Assembly (NCBI RefSeq): GCF_012927745.1
Contig: NZ_JABBKX010000002.1
Span: forward strand, 186,001 to 250,000
Source: Neoroseomonas marina
GTDB taxonomy: Bacteria; Pseudomonadota; Alphaproteobacteria; Acetobacterales; Acetobacteraceae
Reading direction: 5' to 3'
Length of the DNA stretch: 64,000 bases
The first letter of the stretch is position 1; every line of letters starts with the position of its first letter. The notes below the pieces were generated by a model. The model searched no databases. It was not told the DNA's origin and saw nothing but the letters and a program-made list of their open reading frames with translations. Positions 41,351 through 50,820 of the stretch are shown here, one piece after another. The translations under genes were made by a program, and so were the position numbers.

Positions 41351-42133
41351 TCAGGTGTCGAAGGCGATGCGCACCTCCGCCGCGTCGCCGAAGACGGCCC
41401 GCACGGCCTGCCCCGCTTTGACCGGAAACATCCCGGTGGTCGAACCGGTGCTGACCACCTCACCCGCCCGCAGCCCATCGCCCCAGCGGCGGCGTTCATT
41501 CGCCAACCACAGCAGCGGCGCGAGCGGGTCGCCCATCACATCCGCGCCGCGGCCCTGCCGGCGCCGTGCGCCGTCGACCTCGAGCACGACCTCCATCGTG
41601 GCGAGGCGACCGCGCCAATCCCCGATCGCGCCACCGAAGACATAGCGCCCGGAGGCGCTGCCATCGGCGAGGATCGCGGGCAGGGGCGGCAGGTTGTCCA
41701 TGCGGAAGCGGCATTCCGCGACCTCGATCCCGGCATGGACCGTCGCGACCGCCCCGATGATCTCCTCCATCGTCCAGGCCCGATCGCGCGGCGGCAGGTC
41801 GCGCGCGAGGGTGACGAAGAACTCGCATTCCACCAGGGGATCGAGCAGGTCCGCATGCGCGAGCCGCACGGGGGACCGCACCGCGAAGCGACGATAGGTG
41901 CGCCCGTAGATGGGATCGGTCACCCGCAGCTTCTCACGCATGGCGGGCGTGGTGCCGGCGATCTTCCAACCCAGCGGATCCCAGCCGAGACGCTGCGCCA
42001 CGCGCGTGTTGATCCCGTAGCCTTCATCCGTCGTGGCCGGCACCAGACCAGGAGCAAGACCATCCAACTGTCGTGCGTCCCGCCGCGCGGCGACCAGCAT
42101 GTCGGCGAGCTTTTCCTGACTCGGAGCATCCAT
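41351..42133 (-). CDS. 2-oxopent-4-enoate hydratase / 2-oxo-hexenedioate decarboxylase-family protein
   Basis: 260 residues of the MhpD/fumarylacetoacetase-like fold: EGYGINTRVAQRLGWDPLGWKIAGT, YGRTYRRFAV, VECEFFVTLARDLPPRD (metal-binding EXE), VFGGAIGD, DPLAPLLWLANE, STGSTTGMFPVKAGQAV. Such enzymes hydrate 2-oxo-4-pentenoate in meta-cleavage routes. No other meta-cleavage genes are nearby. ATG 42133; SD is weak. The frame stays open upstream, so the exact start is uncertain. Confidence 0.83.
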   Translation of the reverse strand: MDAPSQEKLADMLVAARRDARQLDGLAPGLVPATTDEGYGINTRVAQRLGWDPLGWKIAGTTPAMREKLRVTDPIYGRTYRRFAVRSPVRLAHADLLDPLVECEFFVTLARDLPPRDRAWTMEEIIGAVATVHAGIEVAECRFRMDNLPPLPAILADGSASGRYVFGGAIGDWRGRLATMEVVLEVDGARRRQGRGADVMGDPLAPLLWLANERRRWGDGLRAGEVVSTGSTTGMFPVKAGQAVRAVFGDAAEVRIAFDT

Positions 42134-42805
42134 CTTCCATCGCCTCCCGGTGCGACTTTCGGCGGTCTGGCGCTCGCCCCTGCGCTCGATCCCGACCGGC
42201 AGCGCCCAGGCGCCGGCCACGGCCTCGATCGTCGCCGGAGTCATGCCGCCGGCCATCCAGTACCGCGCGTCGGCGCCGCCCGAAAGGAGCGCGGGCCGGC
42301 ACGGGGAGGATGCGTGCCAGGTTGATCGACACGCCCGCGAAGAAGGAGGCCGAGGCGCCGATCCAGCCAGCACGGCGGCTGTCGCCGGACCTTCCGTGTG
42401 CCGGTGACGTCGAGGCGTGGTCGGCGACTGTGGCCCGGCAGCACCGTTGCCCCGGCAAAGATATCGGGTCCCGTTCCGCCGTGGAGGTGCGGGATTCGGA
42501 GAGAAGACGAAGATCAGACTCCGGGTCGGACCGGGTCATTGGAACATGAGAACAAGAATACTTACGGAACGAATCGATTCGGCGACTATGCCGATGACGC
42601 AATCAGTATTCTGCGCATCGCCTTACTCGTGCGTAATTTTGGGTTGATGAATCAGATTTGAGCGCATTAAACTCACCTCACATCCGAACAAGGTGGATGC
42701 CGGGCGCTGATCTACGATTGATTCGCCACAGAATGAGGCCTCAATCCAGGGCCGTATCTAGACGTTCCTGCCTCGGTCGCTGCCAGTCAGCCGGGAATAT
42801 TATGC
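42134..42805. other. 672-bp region without a supported gene; AT-richer right half
   Basis: The left part (to about 42530) has open frames on the minus strand with Arg-rich composition and a short hydrophobic stretch, none recognised as a protein. From about 42540 to 42805 the sequence is clearly less GC-rich than its surroundings (ACAAGAATACTTACGG; CAGATTTGAGCGCATTAAAC) and probably holds the tctA promoter. Signs of an insertion edge or old transfer; no repeats or transposase found. Confidence 0.5.
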
Positions 42806-44305
42806 ATGCTTGAGAATCTGGCCCTGGGGTTTGACGTTGCATTAAGTATCAAAAATCTCACCTTCGCTTTCCTCGGGGCCTTTATCGGCACGGCGATCGG
42901 CGTTCTCCCGGGCCTTGGGCCGACCGCCACGATTTCCCTGCTGTTGCCGCTGACCTTTGGCATCGAGCCCACGACGGCGATCATCATGCTCGCAGGGATC
43001 TACTACGGGTCCCAGTACGGCGGCTCGACGACCGCGATCCTGCTGAACCTCCCCGGCGAGGTCTCCGCCGTCGTCACCGCCATCGAAGGCCACAAGATGG
43101 CGAGGAACGGCCGGGCGGGCGCGGCGCTCGCGGCCGCGGCGCTCGGGTCCTTCTTCGCGGGAAGCGTGGCCACGATCGTCGTCGCGGCATCGGGACCGAT
43201 GCTGACCTCGGTCGCCCTGTCCTTCGGTCCACCCGACTACTTCTCGCTGATGCTCCTCGGGCTCATCGTCGCCTGCGTCCTCGCCCGCGGCAGCGTCGTG
43301 AAGGCGGTCGCGATGGTGGTCGTCGGCGTCTGTCTCGGCATGGTCGGGACCGATGTGCAGACCGGGCAGCAGCGCTTCACCTTCGGCGTCCCCGAACTCT
43401 CGGACGGGCTGAATTTCGTGGCGCTCGCGATGGGGCTGTTCGGCATCGCGGAGATCATCCTCAACCTCGAGAAGCCCGAGATCCGCACCGGCACGGTGCC
43501 GGTGCGCGGATCCCTCTGGCTCACGAAGGAGGAATGGCGATACGCCATCCCGGCCAGCATCCGCGGCACGATCCTCGGCAGCCTGCTCGGGATCCTGCCG
43601 GGCGGCGGCGCGGCGCTTTCGTCCTTCGGTTCCTACATGCTCGAGCGGCGGCTGACGCGCCGGCCCGAGAAATTCGGCAACGGGGCGATCGAGGGCCTGG
43701 CCGGCCCGGAAAGCGCGAACAATGCCGGCGCCCAGACGGCCTTCATCCCGCTGCTCACGCTCGGCATCCCATCGAACTCGGTCATGGCGCTGATGGTCGG
43801 CGCGCTCATCATCCAGGGCATTCAGCCTGGCCCGCGGATGGTGACGGCGCAGCCCGAGCTGTTCTGGGGGCTCATCGCCTCGATGTGGATCGGCAACCTG
43901 ATGCTGCTCGTGATCAACCTGCCGATGATCGGGCTCTGGGTGAAGCTCCTGCAGGTGCCGTACCGCTTCATGTACCCGTCGATCATGATCTTCTGCGCGA
44001 TCGGCGCCTACAGCATCAACAACAACCTGTTCGACGTCTACGCGGTCGCGGTGTTCGGCGCGTTCGGCTACCTGCTCAGCAAGCTCGCGCTCGAAGGGGC
44101 GCCGCTGCTGCTCGGCTTCGTGCTCGGCCCGATGATGGAAGAACACCTGCGCCGGGCGATGCTGCTGTCGCGCGGGGATCCGATGGTGTTCCTCGAACGC
44201 CCGATCAGCGCGACGCTTCTCGCGCTGGCGGCGATCGCGCTCTTCCTGATGATGAGCCCCAGCCTGCGACGGGGGAAGAGCATCGCGGTGGCCGAAGGGG
44301 GCTAG
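42806..44305 (+). CDS. tctA: Tripartite tricarboxylate transporter, large permease TctA
   Basis: 499 residues, the standard TctA length, with about 11-12 membrane spans. Signature GVLPGLGPTATISLLLPLTF near the N-terminus, AGIYYGSQYGGSTTAILLNLPGE, and the repeat version GILPGGGAALSSFGSY with GPESANNAGAQTAFIPLLTLGIPSN. It needs a small membrane protein TctB and a periplasmic Bug/TctC protein; neither is adjacent, and the only tctC-like sequence in the window is a remnant at 62.7 kb. SD is weak. Confidence 0.93.
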   Translation: MLENLALGFDVALSIKNLTFAFLGAFIGTAIGVLPGLGPTATISLLLPLTFGIEPTTAIIMLAGIYYGSQYGGSTTAILLNLPGEVSAVVTAIEGHKMARNGRAGAALAAAALGSFFAGSVATIVVAASGPMLTSVALSFGPPDYFSLMLLGLIVACVLARGSVVKAVAMVVVGVCLGMVGTDVQTGQQRFTFGVPELSDGLNFVALAMGLFGIAEIILNLEKPEIRTGTVPVRGSLWLTKEEWRYAIPASIRGTILGSLLGILPGGGAALSSFGSYMLERRLTRRPEKFGNGAIEGLAGPESANNAGAQTAFIPLLTLGIPSNSVMALMVGALIIQGIQPGPRMVTAQPELFWGLIASMWIGNLMLLVINLPMIGLWVKLLQVPYRFMYPSIMIFCAIGAYSINNNLFDVYAVAVFGAFGYLLSKLALEGAPLLLGFVLGPMMEEHLRRAMLLSRGDPMVFLERPISATLLALAAIALFLMMSPSLRRGKSIAVAEGG

Positions 44306-44495
44306 GAACCACAGGCCGGCCGCGCTGCGCTGAAGGCGAGGCCAGCCCCGGCCATCCCGCAGGGGTCGGGGAGCCGGCTCCCGGCCCGGACAGGCCCGCG
44401 ATCCCGGTTCGGAATTCCGGACCGGGAAGACGCTGGTCACGCTGCGGATCACGCCGGTCTTGCACGGCATCCTCGCACCGGGCGAGCATGCCGTC

Positions 44496-45242
44496 ATGCG
44501 TCCATTCCGCCTTCTGCTCCTGGCCCAGCTCGCTGCTTGCGCCCCGGACTACACGGCGGTGCGCGACTGGGCGTCGCAGGCCCGCGACGCCATGCTCCCA
44601 ATCGAGGCGCCGCGCGCGCCGCGCCCGCCCGTCGCCCCCGTCCCTGCGGCGCCGGTGACGCAGGATGGCCGGGCCGGCGCGGTGCTCGCCCTACAGGAAG
44701 GCGCCGCGGCATGGCTCGGGATGCTCGCTTTCCTGGCCGACGATGGCTGGCCCCGGCAGCGCGAGAACCCGCTGACCGATCTCGTCGCGAAGGTGCAGCC
44801 CTATGATCCGGAGGGCGCCGCGGGGCTGCACGAGCTGGGCGAGGTGATGGCCTACGCGGCGCGGCGCGATACCCGGGCGCCTTGGCTGTCGACGGCCGTC
44901 GAGCGGGGCGACCCTTCCTTCCAGAAGATCATCGGGGCGCTGCAGCGGCAGTCCGCCGCGATGGCGGCAGAGGGGCCGTCCCCATCCCGCGGCGACCCGC
45001 CCCGCGGCGTGCCGCCGGCCCGGAGGACATTGGCGCAGGAGGTGGCCGCCATGCGCCAGGCCGATGCCGATCGCCAGCGCATCGCGCAGGACGCCCGGGC
45101 CGCGGCCCTGGCCCGTGTCGGCGAAGGCCACGCCTTCCTGGCCGCGCACACCGACGAGCTGTCGAGGAGCGACACGGCGCGGCTGCTCCGCGTGCAGGAA
45201 ATGGAACTGCGCCGCCTGGTGCTGCTGGGCGCCGCCGGCTGA
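44496..45242 (+). CDS. Hypothetical lipoprotein
   Basis: 248 residues. Starts MRPFRLLLLAQLAACAPDY with lipobox LAAC, so lipid modification at Cys15 and membrane anchoring are likely. A Pro/Ala-rich linker (about 35-55) is followed by a helical domain of no recognised family, with repeated Ala/Arg/Glu-rich helices and a coiled-coil-like C-terminus (LAQEVAAMRQADADRQRIAQDARAAAL). Convergent with the beta-barrel gene 19 bp away. Function unknown. Confidence 0.72.
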   Translation: MRPFRLLLLAQLAACAPDYTAVRDWASQARDAMLPIEAPRAPRPPVAPVPAAPVTQDGRAGAVLALQEGAAAWLGMLAFLADDGWPRQRENPLTDLVAKVQPYDPEGAAGLHELGEVMAYAARRDTRAPWLSTAVERGDPSFQKIIGALQRQSAAMAAEGPSPSRGDPPRGVPPARRTLAQEVAAMRQADADRQRIAQDARAAALARVGEGHAFLAAHTDELSRSDTARLLRVQEMELRRLVLLGAAG

Positions 45243-45261
45243 ACGACGGCGCCGCCGGTCC

Positions 45262-46383
45262 TCAGAAGCTGATGCCGAGCCCGAAGGACGCGCCGGTGAT
45301 GTTCCGATCGGCGTAGAGGTAGTTCAGGGTGAACTGGACTCGGGAGACCTCCAGGCCCATGGCGCCGAACTGCAGGCGTCCGACGTCGAACTCGATCCCC
45401 CCGCCGACCGTGGTCGACCAGGCGAAGCCCGTGGTCTGGCGCTGGTCCCCGAAGTAGTAGGACGCCGCGCCGGTCAGCACCCAGCGCAGGGGCCGGCGGA
45501 ACACCTCGAGGCCGGTCGGCCAGCGATACTGGCCCCAGACCCCGAAGGTCGACGACGTCGAGGTTCCGCGCGACGCCGGCAGCGAATCCCCGAAGGTCTG
45601 CAGCCGCAGTTGCGTGTAGCGGGCCTGGACGTCGATCTGCCGCTCCACGCTGTAGTCGAAGTAGGTCAGCATCAGCGATCCGCCGACGCCCCAGACATTG
45701 GCGTGGACGTCGGACAGCGCGGACGGTTCGCTCTTGTTCCGCCACCAGGCGAGGAAGCTGGAGGCCAGCGCGACGTCGGAAGCGGCATAGCCCCCGGCGA
45801 CGTTCAGGATCGGCGTCACGTAGAGGCTGTCGGCGAGATAGAAATCCCAGCCGATGCCAAGCGTGGTGGTGAAGTTGTTCCAGCGCACGGAGATGTCGCG
45901 CGTCGCCTCTCCCAGCAGGACCGCGCGCGGATCGTAGCGCGTGTAGGACGCGTAGATCTCGAGCCAGAGCGGAAAGCTCTCGTCCACCTCGAAGCCGAAG
46001 CCGAGCTGGCTGAGGGTCAGCGTCGGGTCGCCGTCCTCCGCGCCGGCGGTGTTGCGGTTGACCTGCAGCGTGCTGGCTGATGCGGAAGGGATCGCCCCGT
46101 AGCCCATCAGCCCCAGCACACCGCCGCGGCGTGGCTGGACCGTCTCGCGGAGCTGCGCCAATCGATCCGAAAGGGCGGCGCCGGCCGCCGCGGCCGTGAC
46201 CGGCGAGATCGTCTGCGCGCCGAGAGGGTGGGCGACGGCCAGGAGCAGCCACCACGCGCCGACCGCCACTGCCAGCGCGACGATCCCCCGAAGGCGGGGC
46301 GGGGCGGCGACACCGGCCGCCCGGCCGTTGCCAGCCGGGCAGCGCCTCCAGTTGCCGCGTGCGGGGTCGAGGACGGCCGGCAT
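45262..46383 (-). CDS. Outer-membrane beta-barrel protein (solitary autotransporter-barrel type)
   Basis: 373 residues. N-terminal hydrophobic segment (GIVALAVAVGAWWLLLAVAHPLGAQ) acts as signal peptide or anchor after a 30-residue basic tail. The rest has alternating amphipathic strands with aromatic girdles (LWLEIYASYTRYD, SLMLTYFDYSVERQIDVQARYTQLRL, FTLNYLYAD) and ends in GLGISF, the terminal-Phe signal for barrel insertion. No passenger domain. Start is uncertain because the long N-terminal tail is unusual. Confidence 0.72.
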   Translation of the reverse strand: MPAVLDPARGNWRRCPAGNGRAAGVAAPPRLRGIVALAVAVGAWWLLLAVAHPLGAQTISPVTAAAAGAALSDRLAQLRETVQPRRGGVLGLMGYGAIPSASASTLQVNRNTAGAEDGDPTLTLSQLGFGFEVDESFPLWLEIYASYTRYDPRAVLLGEATRDISVRWNNFTTTLGIGWDFYLADSLYVTPILNVAGGYAASDVALASSFLAWWRNKSEPSALSDVHANVWGVGGSLMLTYFDYSVERQIDVQARYTQLRLQTFGDSLPASRGTSTSSTFGVWGQYRWPTGLEVFRRPLRWVLTGAASYYFGDQRQTTGFAWSTTVGGGIEFDVGRLQFGAMGLEVSRVQFTLNYLYADRNITGASFGLGISF

Positions 46384-46528
46384 CTGCGGCCTGGATAACA
46401 GTCCGGGCCATTCCGTGTCGATACCGATCCGGGCCCGGCCGGGTGCATGCGACCATGATGCGCGCCGCGTCGGAACGGGCGGCGCGCATGGCCCGCGCCC
46501 CGGGATGACAGGGGCGCGGGATGCCGCG

Positions 46529-48844
46529 TCAGACCGCCTCGGCGCGCAGCCTCCGTGCCGCGGCGACGAGGTTCGCCATCGCCGGCTTCACCTCCGCCCA
46601 GCCGCGCGTCTTGCAGCCGCAATCGGGGTTGAGCCAGAGCCGGCGGCGCGGGATGCGGGCCGCGGCGCGTTCCGCCAGCCGTGCCATTTCCTCGGCCGGA
46701 GGGACGCGCGGCGAATGGATGTCCCACACGCCCGGCCCGATCTCGTTCGGGTAGTCGAAGACCGCGAAGGCCTGCAGCAGTTCCATGTCGGAGCGCGCGG
46801 TCTCGATCGAGATGACGTCGGCATCCATCGCCGCGATGCTCTCGATGATGTCGTTGAACTCCGCGTAGCACATGTGGGTGTGGATCTGCGTGTCGTCCCG
46901 CACCGCGCTGGCCGAGAGGCGGAAGCACGCCACCGCCCAGCGCAGGTAGTCGGCGCGGTCCGCCTCGCGCAGCGGAAGCCCTTCGCGGAAGGCCGGTTCG
47001 TCGATCTGGACGATCGGGATGCCGGCGGCCTCGAGGTCCGCCACCTCGTCGCGGATGGCGAGCGCGATCTGACGGCAGACGGTCTCGCGCGGGATGTCGG
47101 TGCGCACGAAGGACCATTGCAGCATGGTCACCGGGCCGGTCAGCATGCCCTTCATCGGCTTGTCGGTGAGGGACTGGGCGAAGGCCGACCAGCGCACCGT
47201 CATCGGCGCGGGGCGCGCGACATCCGCCCAGATGATCGGCGGGGCGACGCAGCGGCTGCCGTAGCTCTGCACCCAGCCCTGCTTGGTGAAGGCATAGCCC
47301 GCGAGCTGCTCGCCGAAGTACTTCACCATGTCGTTGCGTTCGAACTCGCCGTGGACGAGCACGTCCACGCCGATCTCGTCCTGCCAGCGCACCGCCTCCG
47401 CCGTCAGCCGCTCCATCTCCGCGTCGTAGGCGGCCCCGTCGATCTCGCCGCGGGCGCGGCGCGCGCGCAGGCTGCGCACCTCGGCGGTCTGCGGCCAGGA
47501 GCCGATCGAGGTCACCGGCAGGTCCGGCAGCCCCAGCCGCGCCGCCTGGACATCCGCGCGCCGGGGATAAGGGCTGGCGCGGCGTTCCATCGCCGGCGTG
47601 ACCGCCGAGAGGCGCGCGGCGACGGCGGCGTCGTGCAGCCGCGCATCCGCTCGAGCCTCGGCCAGCGCACGGTCGCTGTCCTCGAAGACGGCGGCGACGG
47701 CGCGCTCGCCCTCGTCGACCGCGCGGGCGAGGGTCGCGACCTCCTTCAGCTTTTCGTTCGCGAAGGCGAGGCGCCGCTGCAGCGCGGGGTCGAGGGCCGT
47801 CTCCATCGCCACGCTGTGCGGGACGTGCAGCAGCGAGCAGGAGGGCGCCACCATCAGCCGCTTCGCGAAGCCGGCCGCCTCGGCCTGGCGGAGCTGCGCG
47901 AGCGCCGCACGCAGGTCGGTGCGCCAGACGTTGCGCCCGTCGACCACGCCGAGCGACAGCCAGCGGTCGCGCGGCAGCGCCGCCAGCACGTCCGGCAGCT
48001 GCGCGGGCGCGCGCACGAGGTCCACATGCAGCCCCGCGACGGGCAAGGACGCGGCCAGTGCGAGGTTGTCGCGCAGCCCCTCGAAATAGGTGGTCAGGAG
48101 CAGCTTCAGACCCGGCGCCGCCTCGGCGAGTGCGCGGAAGGCGATGCGGTAGGCGTCGGCGGCGCCGGGCGGGAGGTCGGTGACGAGGCAGGGCTCATCG
48201 ATCTGCACCCAGGCGGCGCTGGCTTCGGCCAGGTACCGCAGCGCATCGGCATAGGCCGGCAGCAGCGCCGGCAGGAGGTCGAGCGGATGGGACCCGTCCT
48301 CCGTCTTCGACAGCAGCAGCAGCGACACCGGCCCGAGCAGCACGGGACGGGTACGCGTGCCGTGCTGCAACCCCTCGCGCAGCGCGCGCGCCCAGCGATT
48401 GTCGATGAGCCGCGGGCGCATCGCGGCCGACAGGCGCGGCACCATGTAGTGGTAGTTGGTGTCGAACCACTTGGTCATCTCGAGCGCGACGGCATCGCCG
48501 GGAATGCCGGCCGCGCGCTCCGCCGCGGTCCCGCGCGCGCCGCGCGCGAGTGCGAACATGGTCGCGAGCGAGACGGGCCCTTCGCCCGACCAGCCATACC
48601 CCGCGGGCACCAGGCCGAAGGCGCAGGCGGTTTCGAGCACGTGGTCGTAGAGGGCGAAGTCGCCCGACGGCACGTGGTTGATGCCGCTGCCCTGCTGCAC
48701 GGCGCGGGCGCCGGCGCGCAGCGCAGCGGCGGTGGATTGCAATCCGGCCTGGTCGAGCCGGCCGGCCCAGAAAGCTTCGAGGGCCGTCTTCAGTTCGCGG
48801 CGTGGTCCGATACGCGGGTAGCCGAGCGTCGCGGCGATCGTCAT
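46529..48844 (-). CDS. metE: Cobalamin-independent methionine synthase
   Basis: 771 residues. Transfers methyl from methyltetrahydrofolate polyglutamate to homocysteine without B12. N-terminus LGYPRIGPRRELKTALEAFW; core RNDMVKYFGEQLAGYAFTKQGWVQSYGSRCV; zinc ligands in HMCYAEFND and in LNPDCGCKTRGW. Start ATG 48844 matches the family. Preceded by a cobalamin riboswitch on the same strand, so synthesis should fall when B12 is available and MetH can work. Confidence 0.97.
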   Translation of the reverse strand: MTIAATLGYPRIGPRRELKTALEAFWAGRLDQAGLQSTAAALRAGARAVQQGSGINHVPSGDFALYDHVLETACAFGLVPAGYGWSGEGPVSLATMFALARGARGTAAERAAGIPGDAVALEMTKWFDTNYHYMVPRLSAAMRPRLIDNRWARALREGLQHGTRTRPVLLGPVSLLLLSKTEDGSHPLDLLPALLPAYADALRYLAEASAAWVQIDEPCLVTDLPPGAADAYRIAFRALAEAAPGLKLLLTTYFEGLRDNLALAASLPVAGLHVDLVRAPAQLPDVLAALPRDRWLSLGVVDGRNVWRTDLRAALAQLRQAEAAGFAKRLMVAPSCSLLHVPHSVAMETALDPALQRRLAFANEKLKEVATLARAVDEGERAVAAVFEDSDRALAEARADARLHDAAVAARLSAVTPAMERRASPYPRRADVQAARLGLPDLPVTSIGSWPQTAEVRSLRARRARGEIDGAAYDAEMERLTAEAVRWQDEIGVDVLVHGEFERNDMVKYFGEQLAGYAFTKQGWVQSYGSRCVAPPIIWADVARPAPMTVRWSAFAQSLTDKPMKGMLTGPVTMLQWSFVRTDIPRETVCRQIALAIRDEVADLEAAGIPIVQIDEPAFREGLPLREADRADYLRWAVACFRLSASAVRDDTQIHTHMCYAEFNDIIESIAAMDADVISIETARSDMELLQAFAVFDYPNEIGPGVWDIHSPRVPPAEEMARLAERAAARIPRRRLWLNPDCGCKTRGWAEVKPAMANLVAAARRLRAEAV

Positions 48845-48914
48845 CGCACTTGGTCTCCGTCGCCCGGGGCACCCAGCCCGGCCGTGGGGGTGGCGCGCCC
48901 CCGCTGGCGGGGTG

Positions 48915-49127
48915 CACGGCGCGGGCAGGTCTCCTGGCTCGCGGGGGCGGGGCTTGCGCCCCGCGCCGCCGGTCCTGCCTTCCCGCTTGCGCAGTGGCGC
49001 CGCCCGGAGGGGCGGCACGGACCGGCGGGCTTCCCGCCGACAGTTGCTGGGGCAGCGTCCGACTTGGGCGAGACGCTTGGCGTCCTGCCCGCACGGACTT
49101 CCCTTTTCACCCGCTCGCGCGGGACCA
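48915..49127 (-). ncRNA. Cobalamin riboswitch controlling metE
   Basis: On the minus strand the leader begins with GGTGAAAAGGGAAGTCCGT (about 49091-49110), the start of the B12 element. It continues with the conserved CTGCCCCAGCAACTGTC block and GCGCCACTGCGCAA, and ends in GAGCCAGGAGACCTGC (about 48925-48940), the B12 box closing strand. Length and order match the class I cobalamin riboswitch. It ends about 70 nt before the metE ATG. Confidence 0.95.
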
Positions 49128-49131
49128 ACGC

Positions 49132-49166
49132 ATCATAAAGATATCTTTATGATAAGAAGTACTCAA
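49132..49166 (-). promoter_or_regulatory. metE promoter with a 22-bp palindrome over the -10
   Basis: On the minus strand TTGAGT (49161-49166) and TATCTT (49138-49143) are 17 bp apart, a sigma-70-like pair. A perfect 22-bp palindrome at 49132-49153 (half-site ATCATAAAGAT) covers the -10 and would block polymerase if bound. A transcript starting near 49131 would begin just before the riboswitch. Binding protein unknown; SahR/SamR-type methionine regulators are candidates. Confidence 0.65.
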
Positions 49167-49412
49167 GCGCATTCGCGGGAATGCGGTCCGGACCCTGCCC
49201 GGGCTGCCACCGGAGCACCCACACCACGCGTCGGACGGGGGACGCCAGCGGGCATCCGGCCTCCGCGCGGAGCCGCCCCGGTGACCGATGAACGGCGCCT
49301 GTGAAGCGACGTCAGGGTCAGCAGCCCCGTCGACAGGGACCGCATGGGTGCCCAGCGCCGCGCTCCTGGCGCTGCGGTTCCCGGAAGCCCTTCCCTTGGC
49401 TAGAAGCCGGCG

Positions 49413-49838
49413 ATGGACAACAGCATGGCGACGCGCCCCTACAGCAGGCTGAAGGGCGACCCTTATCGCGCGTATGAGGAACTTCCCGCGGAGGTTCGCC
49501 AGGCCCTGCAGGAAGCGCTGGTGGATTGGTGCCCTCTGCGCGCGCGCGAATGGCACATTCGCCTGCTGCGTGAGCGGCAGCTGAGGCCGGCGCAGGTGGT
49601 GTCCTACCTCGTGCAGACGATCCGCAGGCATGACCAGGCCGAGGTCGCCGCCTTCGCGAAGACCTGGCCGAAAGGCCACAAGGCCTATCCGCATCTCGCG
49701 GCGGGCGCGACGTTGCAGCGTTATGCCGGAGGCGCCGGCATCCCAATGGCCGAGCCGGTTCCCGTCGCCCCGAAGGGCAAGCGCCCCAAGGCCCCAGGCA
49801 AGGGCAAGGGCAAGGCAGGGCGCCGTCGTCGGCGCTGA
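49413..49838 (+). CDS. Small conserved protein of unknown function (DUF6525-like)
   Basis: 141 residues. The conserved-looking core is YSRLKGDPYRAYEELPAEVRQALQEALVDWCPLRAREWHIRLLRE, followed by a helical stretch and a Lys/Arg/Gly-rich tail (GKRPKAPGKGKGKAGRRRRR). I recall similar small proteins in alphaproteobacteria, but no function is known. The basic tail could bind nucleic acid. ATG 49413; ATG 49425 is an alternative. Confidence 0.6.
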   Translation: MDNSMATRPYSRLKGDPYRAYEELPAEVRQALQEALVDWCPLRAREWHIRLLRERQLRPAQVVSYLVQTIRRHDQAEVAAFAKTWPKGHKAYPHLAAGATLQRYAGGAGIPMAEPVPVAPKGKRPKAPGKGKGKAGRRRRR

Positions 49839-50074
49839 TCGGGAAGACAGGCAACGCCGCGGCCGTCAGCGGCGTGGCGCGGGACCGTCAGGAGGCGAGG
49901 CTGTCATGGACCTGCGTGGCGAGGTCGCGGCCACCGCCACGCGGAAACGCCTCCATCGTGCGGCCGACCACCCAGGCCGCCGGCGCGACAAGGGCAGACG
50001 CCCCTTGGATGGCGCGCGCCGCCACGCCGTGAGGCTCGGTGTCGACGGGCGCGGCCATCCTCAGGGCGCTCCCG

Positions 50075-50377
50075 TCAGTGGCCGCGGCGGGCGACGGCGC
50101 CCGTGCTCGCGTCCACGTAGAGCCCGACGCGGCGGCCCTCGGCGTCGGTCGTCTTCACTTCCCAGCGGCCGTGATCCCATTCCAGGTCACGAACCGGGCC
50201 ATAGCCGGCGGCACGGACGGCGGCGATCGCCGCGGCGGCGTCCACGCGCGCGGCGGCGACGGCGCGGCTCTCCTCGGCGCGACGGCTGTCGCGATCGGAC
50301 GCCTGGGCCGGCGCGAAGGGCATCGCAGCGGCCAGGGCCAGCGCGAGGGCGGCAGCAGGGCGGACGAGACGGGTCAT
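50075..50377 (-). CDS. Secreted PepSY-domain protein
   Basis: 100 residues. Signal peptide VRPAAALALALAAAMPFAPAQA. The mature part DAAAAIAAVRAAGYGPVRDLEWDHGRWEVKTTDAEGRRVGLYVDASTGAVARR is a PepSY-like repeat. Divergent from a second PepSY gene and a two-component system 128 bp away. PepSY proteins are thought to inhibit or sense periplasmic proteases or act as TCS accessory factors; here the context favours a link to the sensor kinase. Confidence 0.8.
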   Translation of the reverse strand: MTRLVRPAAALALALAAAMPFAPAQASDRDSRRAEESRAVAAARVDAAAAIAAVRAAGYGPVRDLEWDHGRWEVKTTDAEGRRVGLYVDASTGAVARRGH

Positions 50378-50505
50378 GGCAATCTCCTGATGGCGTTTCG
50401 GTTGCGGCATCCCCGCAACGGCGCGCACTCTGTCGCGGCCCACCTGAACCGCCGCTGATCCGGCCGTTCAGCGGCGGTTCAGCCAGGATCCTCCAGCCTC
50501 GCCTC

Positions 50506-50820
50506 ATGCGCCGCGCCCTGCTTCTCCTTCCCGCCGTCCTGCTTGCCGCGCCTGTTGCTCGGGCGGACGACCGGCGCGACCACGAACGCGCGCGCGCCGC
50601 CCTCGCGGCCGGGGAGATCCGCCCGCTCGCCACGCTGCTGGCCGAAATCGAACGCCGCTATGTCGGCGTCGTCATCGAGACCGAGCTCGAGCGCGACGAC
50701 GGGCGCTGGATCTACGAATTCAAGTTGCTGCCGCCCTCCGGCCGCGTCTTCGAGATCAAGCTCGACGCCGCGACCGGTGAGGTGATCCGCACCCGCGGCC
50801 CGGTGCAGGAACGGCGCTGA
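50506..50820 (+). CDS. Secreted PepSY-domain protein, first gene of the two-component operon
   Basis: 104 residues. Signal peptide RRALLLLPAVLLAAPVARA. PepSY-like segment RPLATLLAEIERRYVGVVIETELERDDGRWIYEFKLLPPSGRVFEIKLDAATGEVIRTRG. Stop overlaps the response regulator ATG by one base. Probably co-expressed with the TCS as a periplasmic accessory protein. Confidence 0.85.
   Translation: MRRALLLLPAVLLAAPVARADDRRDHERARAALAAGEIRPLATLLAEIERRYVGVVIETELERDDGRWIYEFKLLPPSGRVFEIKLDAATGEVIRTRGPVQERR

Noticed and set aside
42024..42602. Open frames upstream of the hydratase gene with a hydrophobic stretch
   Set aside because: Composition is Arg-rich and changes frame; no recognisable protein. Left as unassigned region rather than a pseudogene.
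46196..49138. 980-codon plus-strand frame opposite metE
   Set aside because: Exact antisense of metE and its riboswitch with shadow-type composition.
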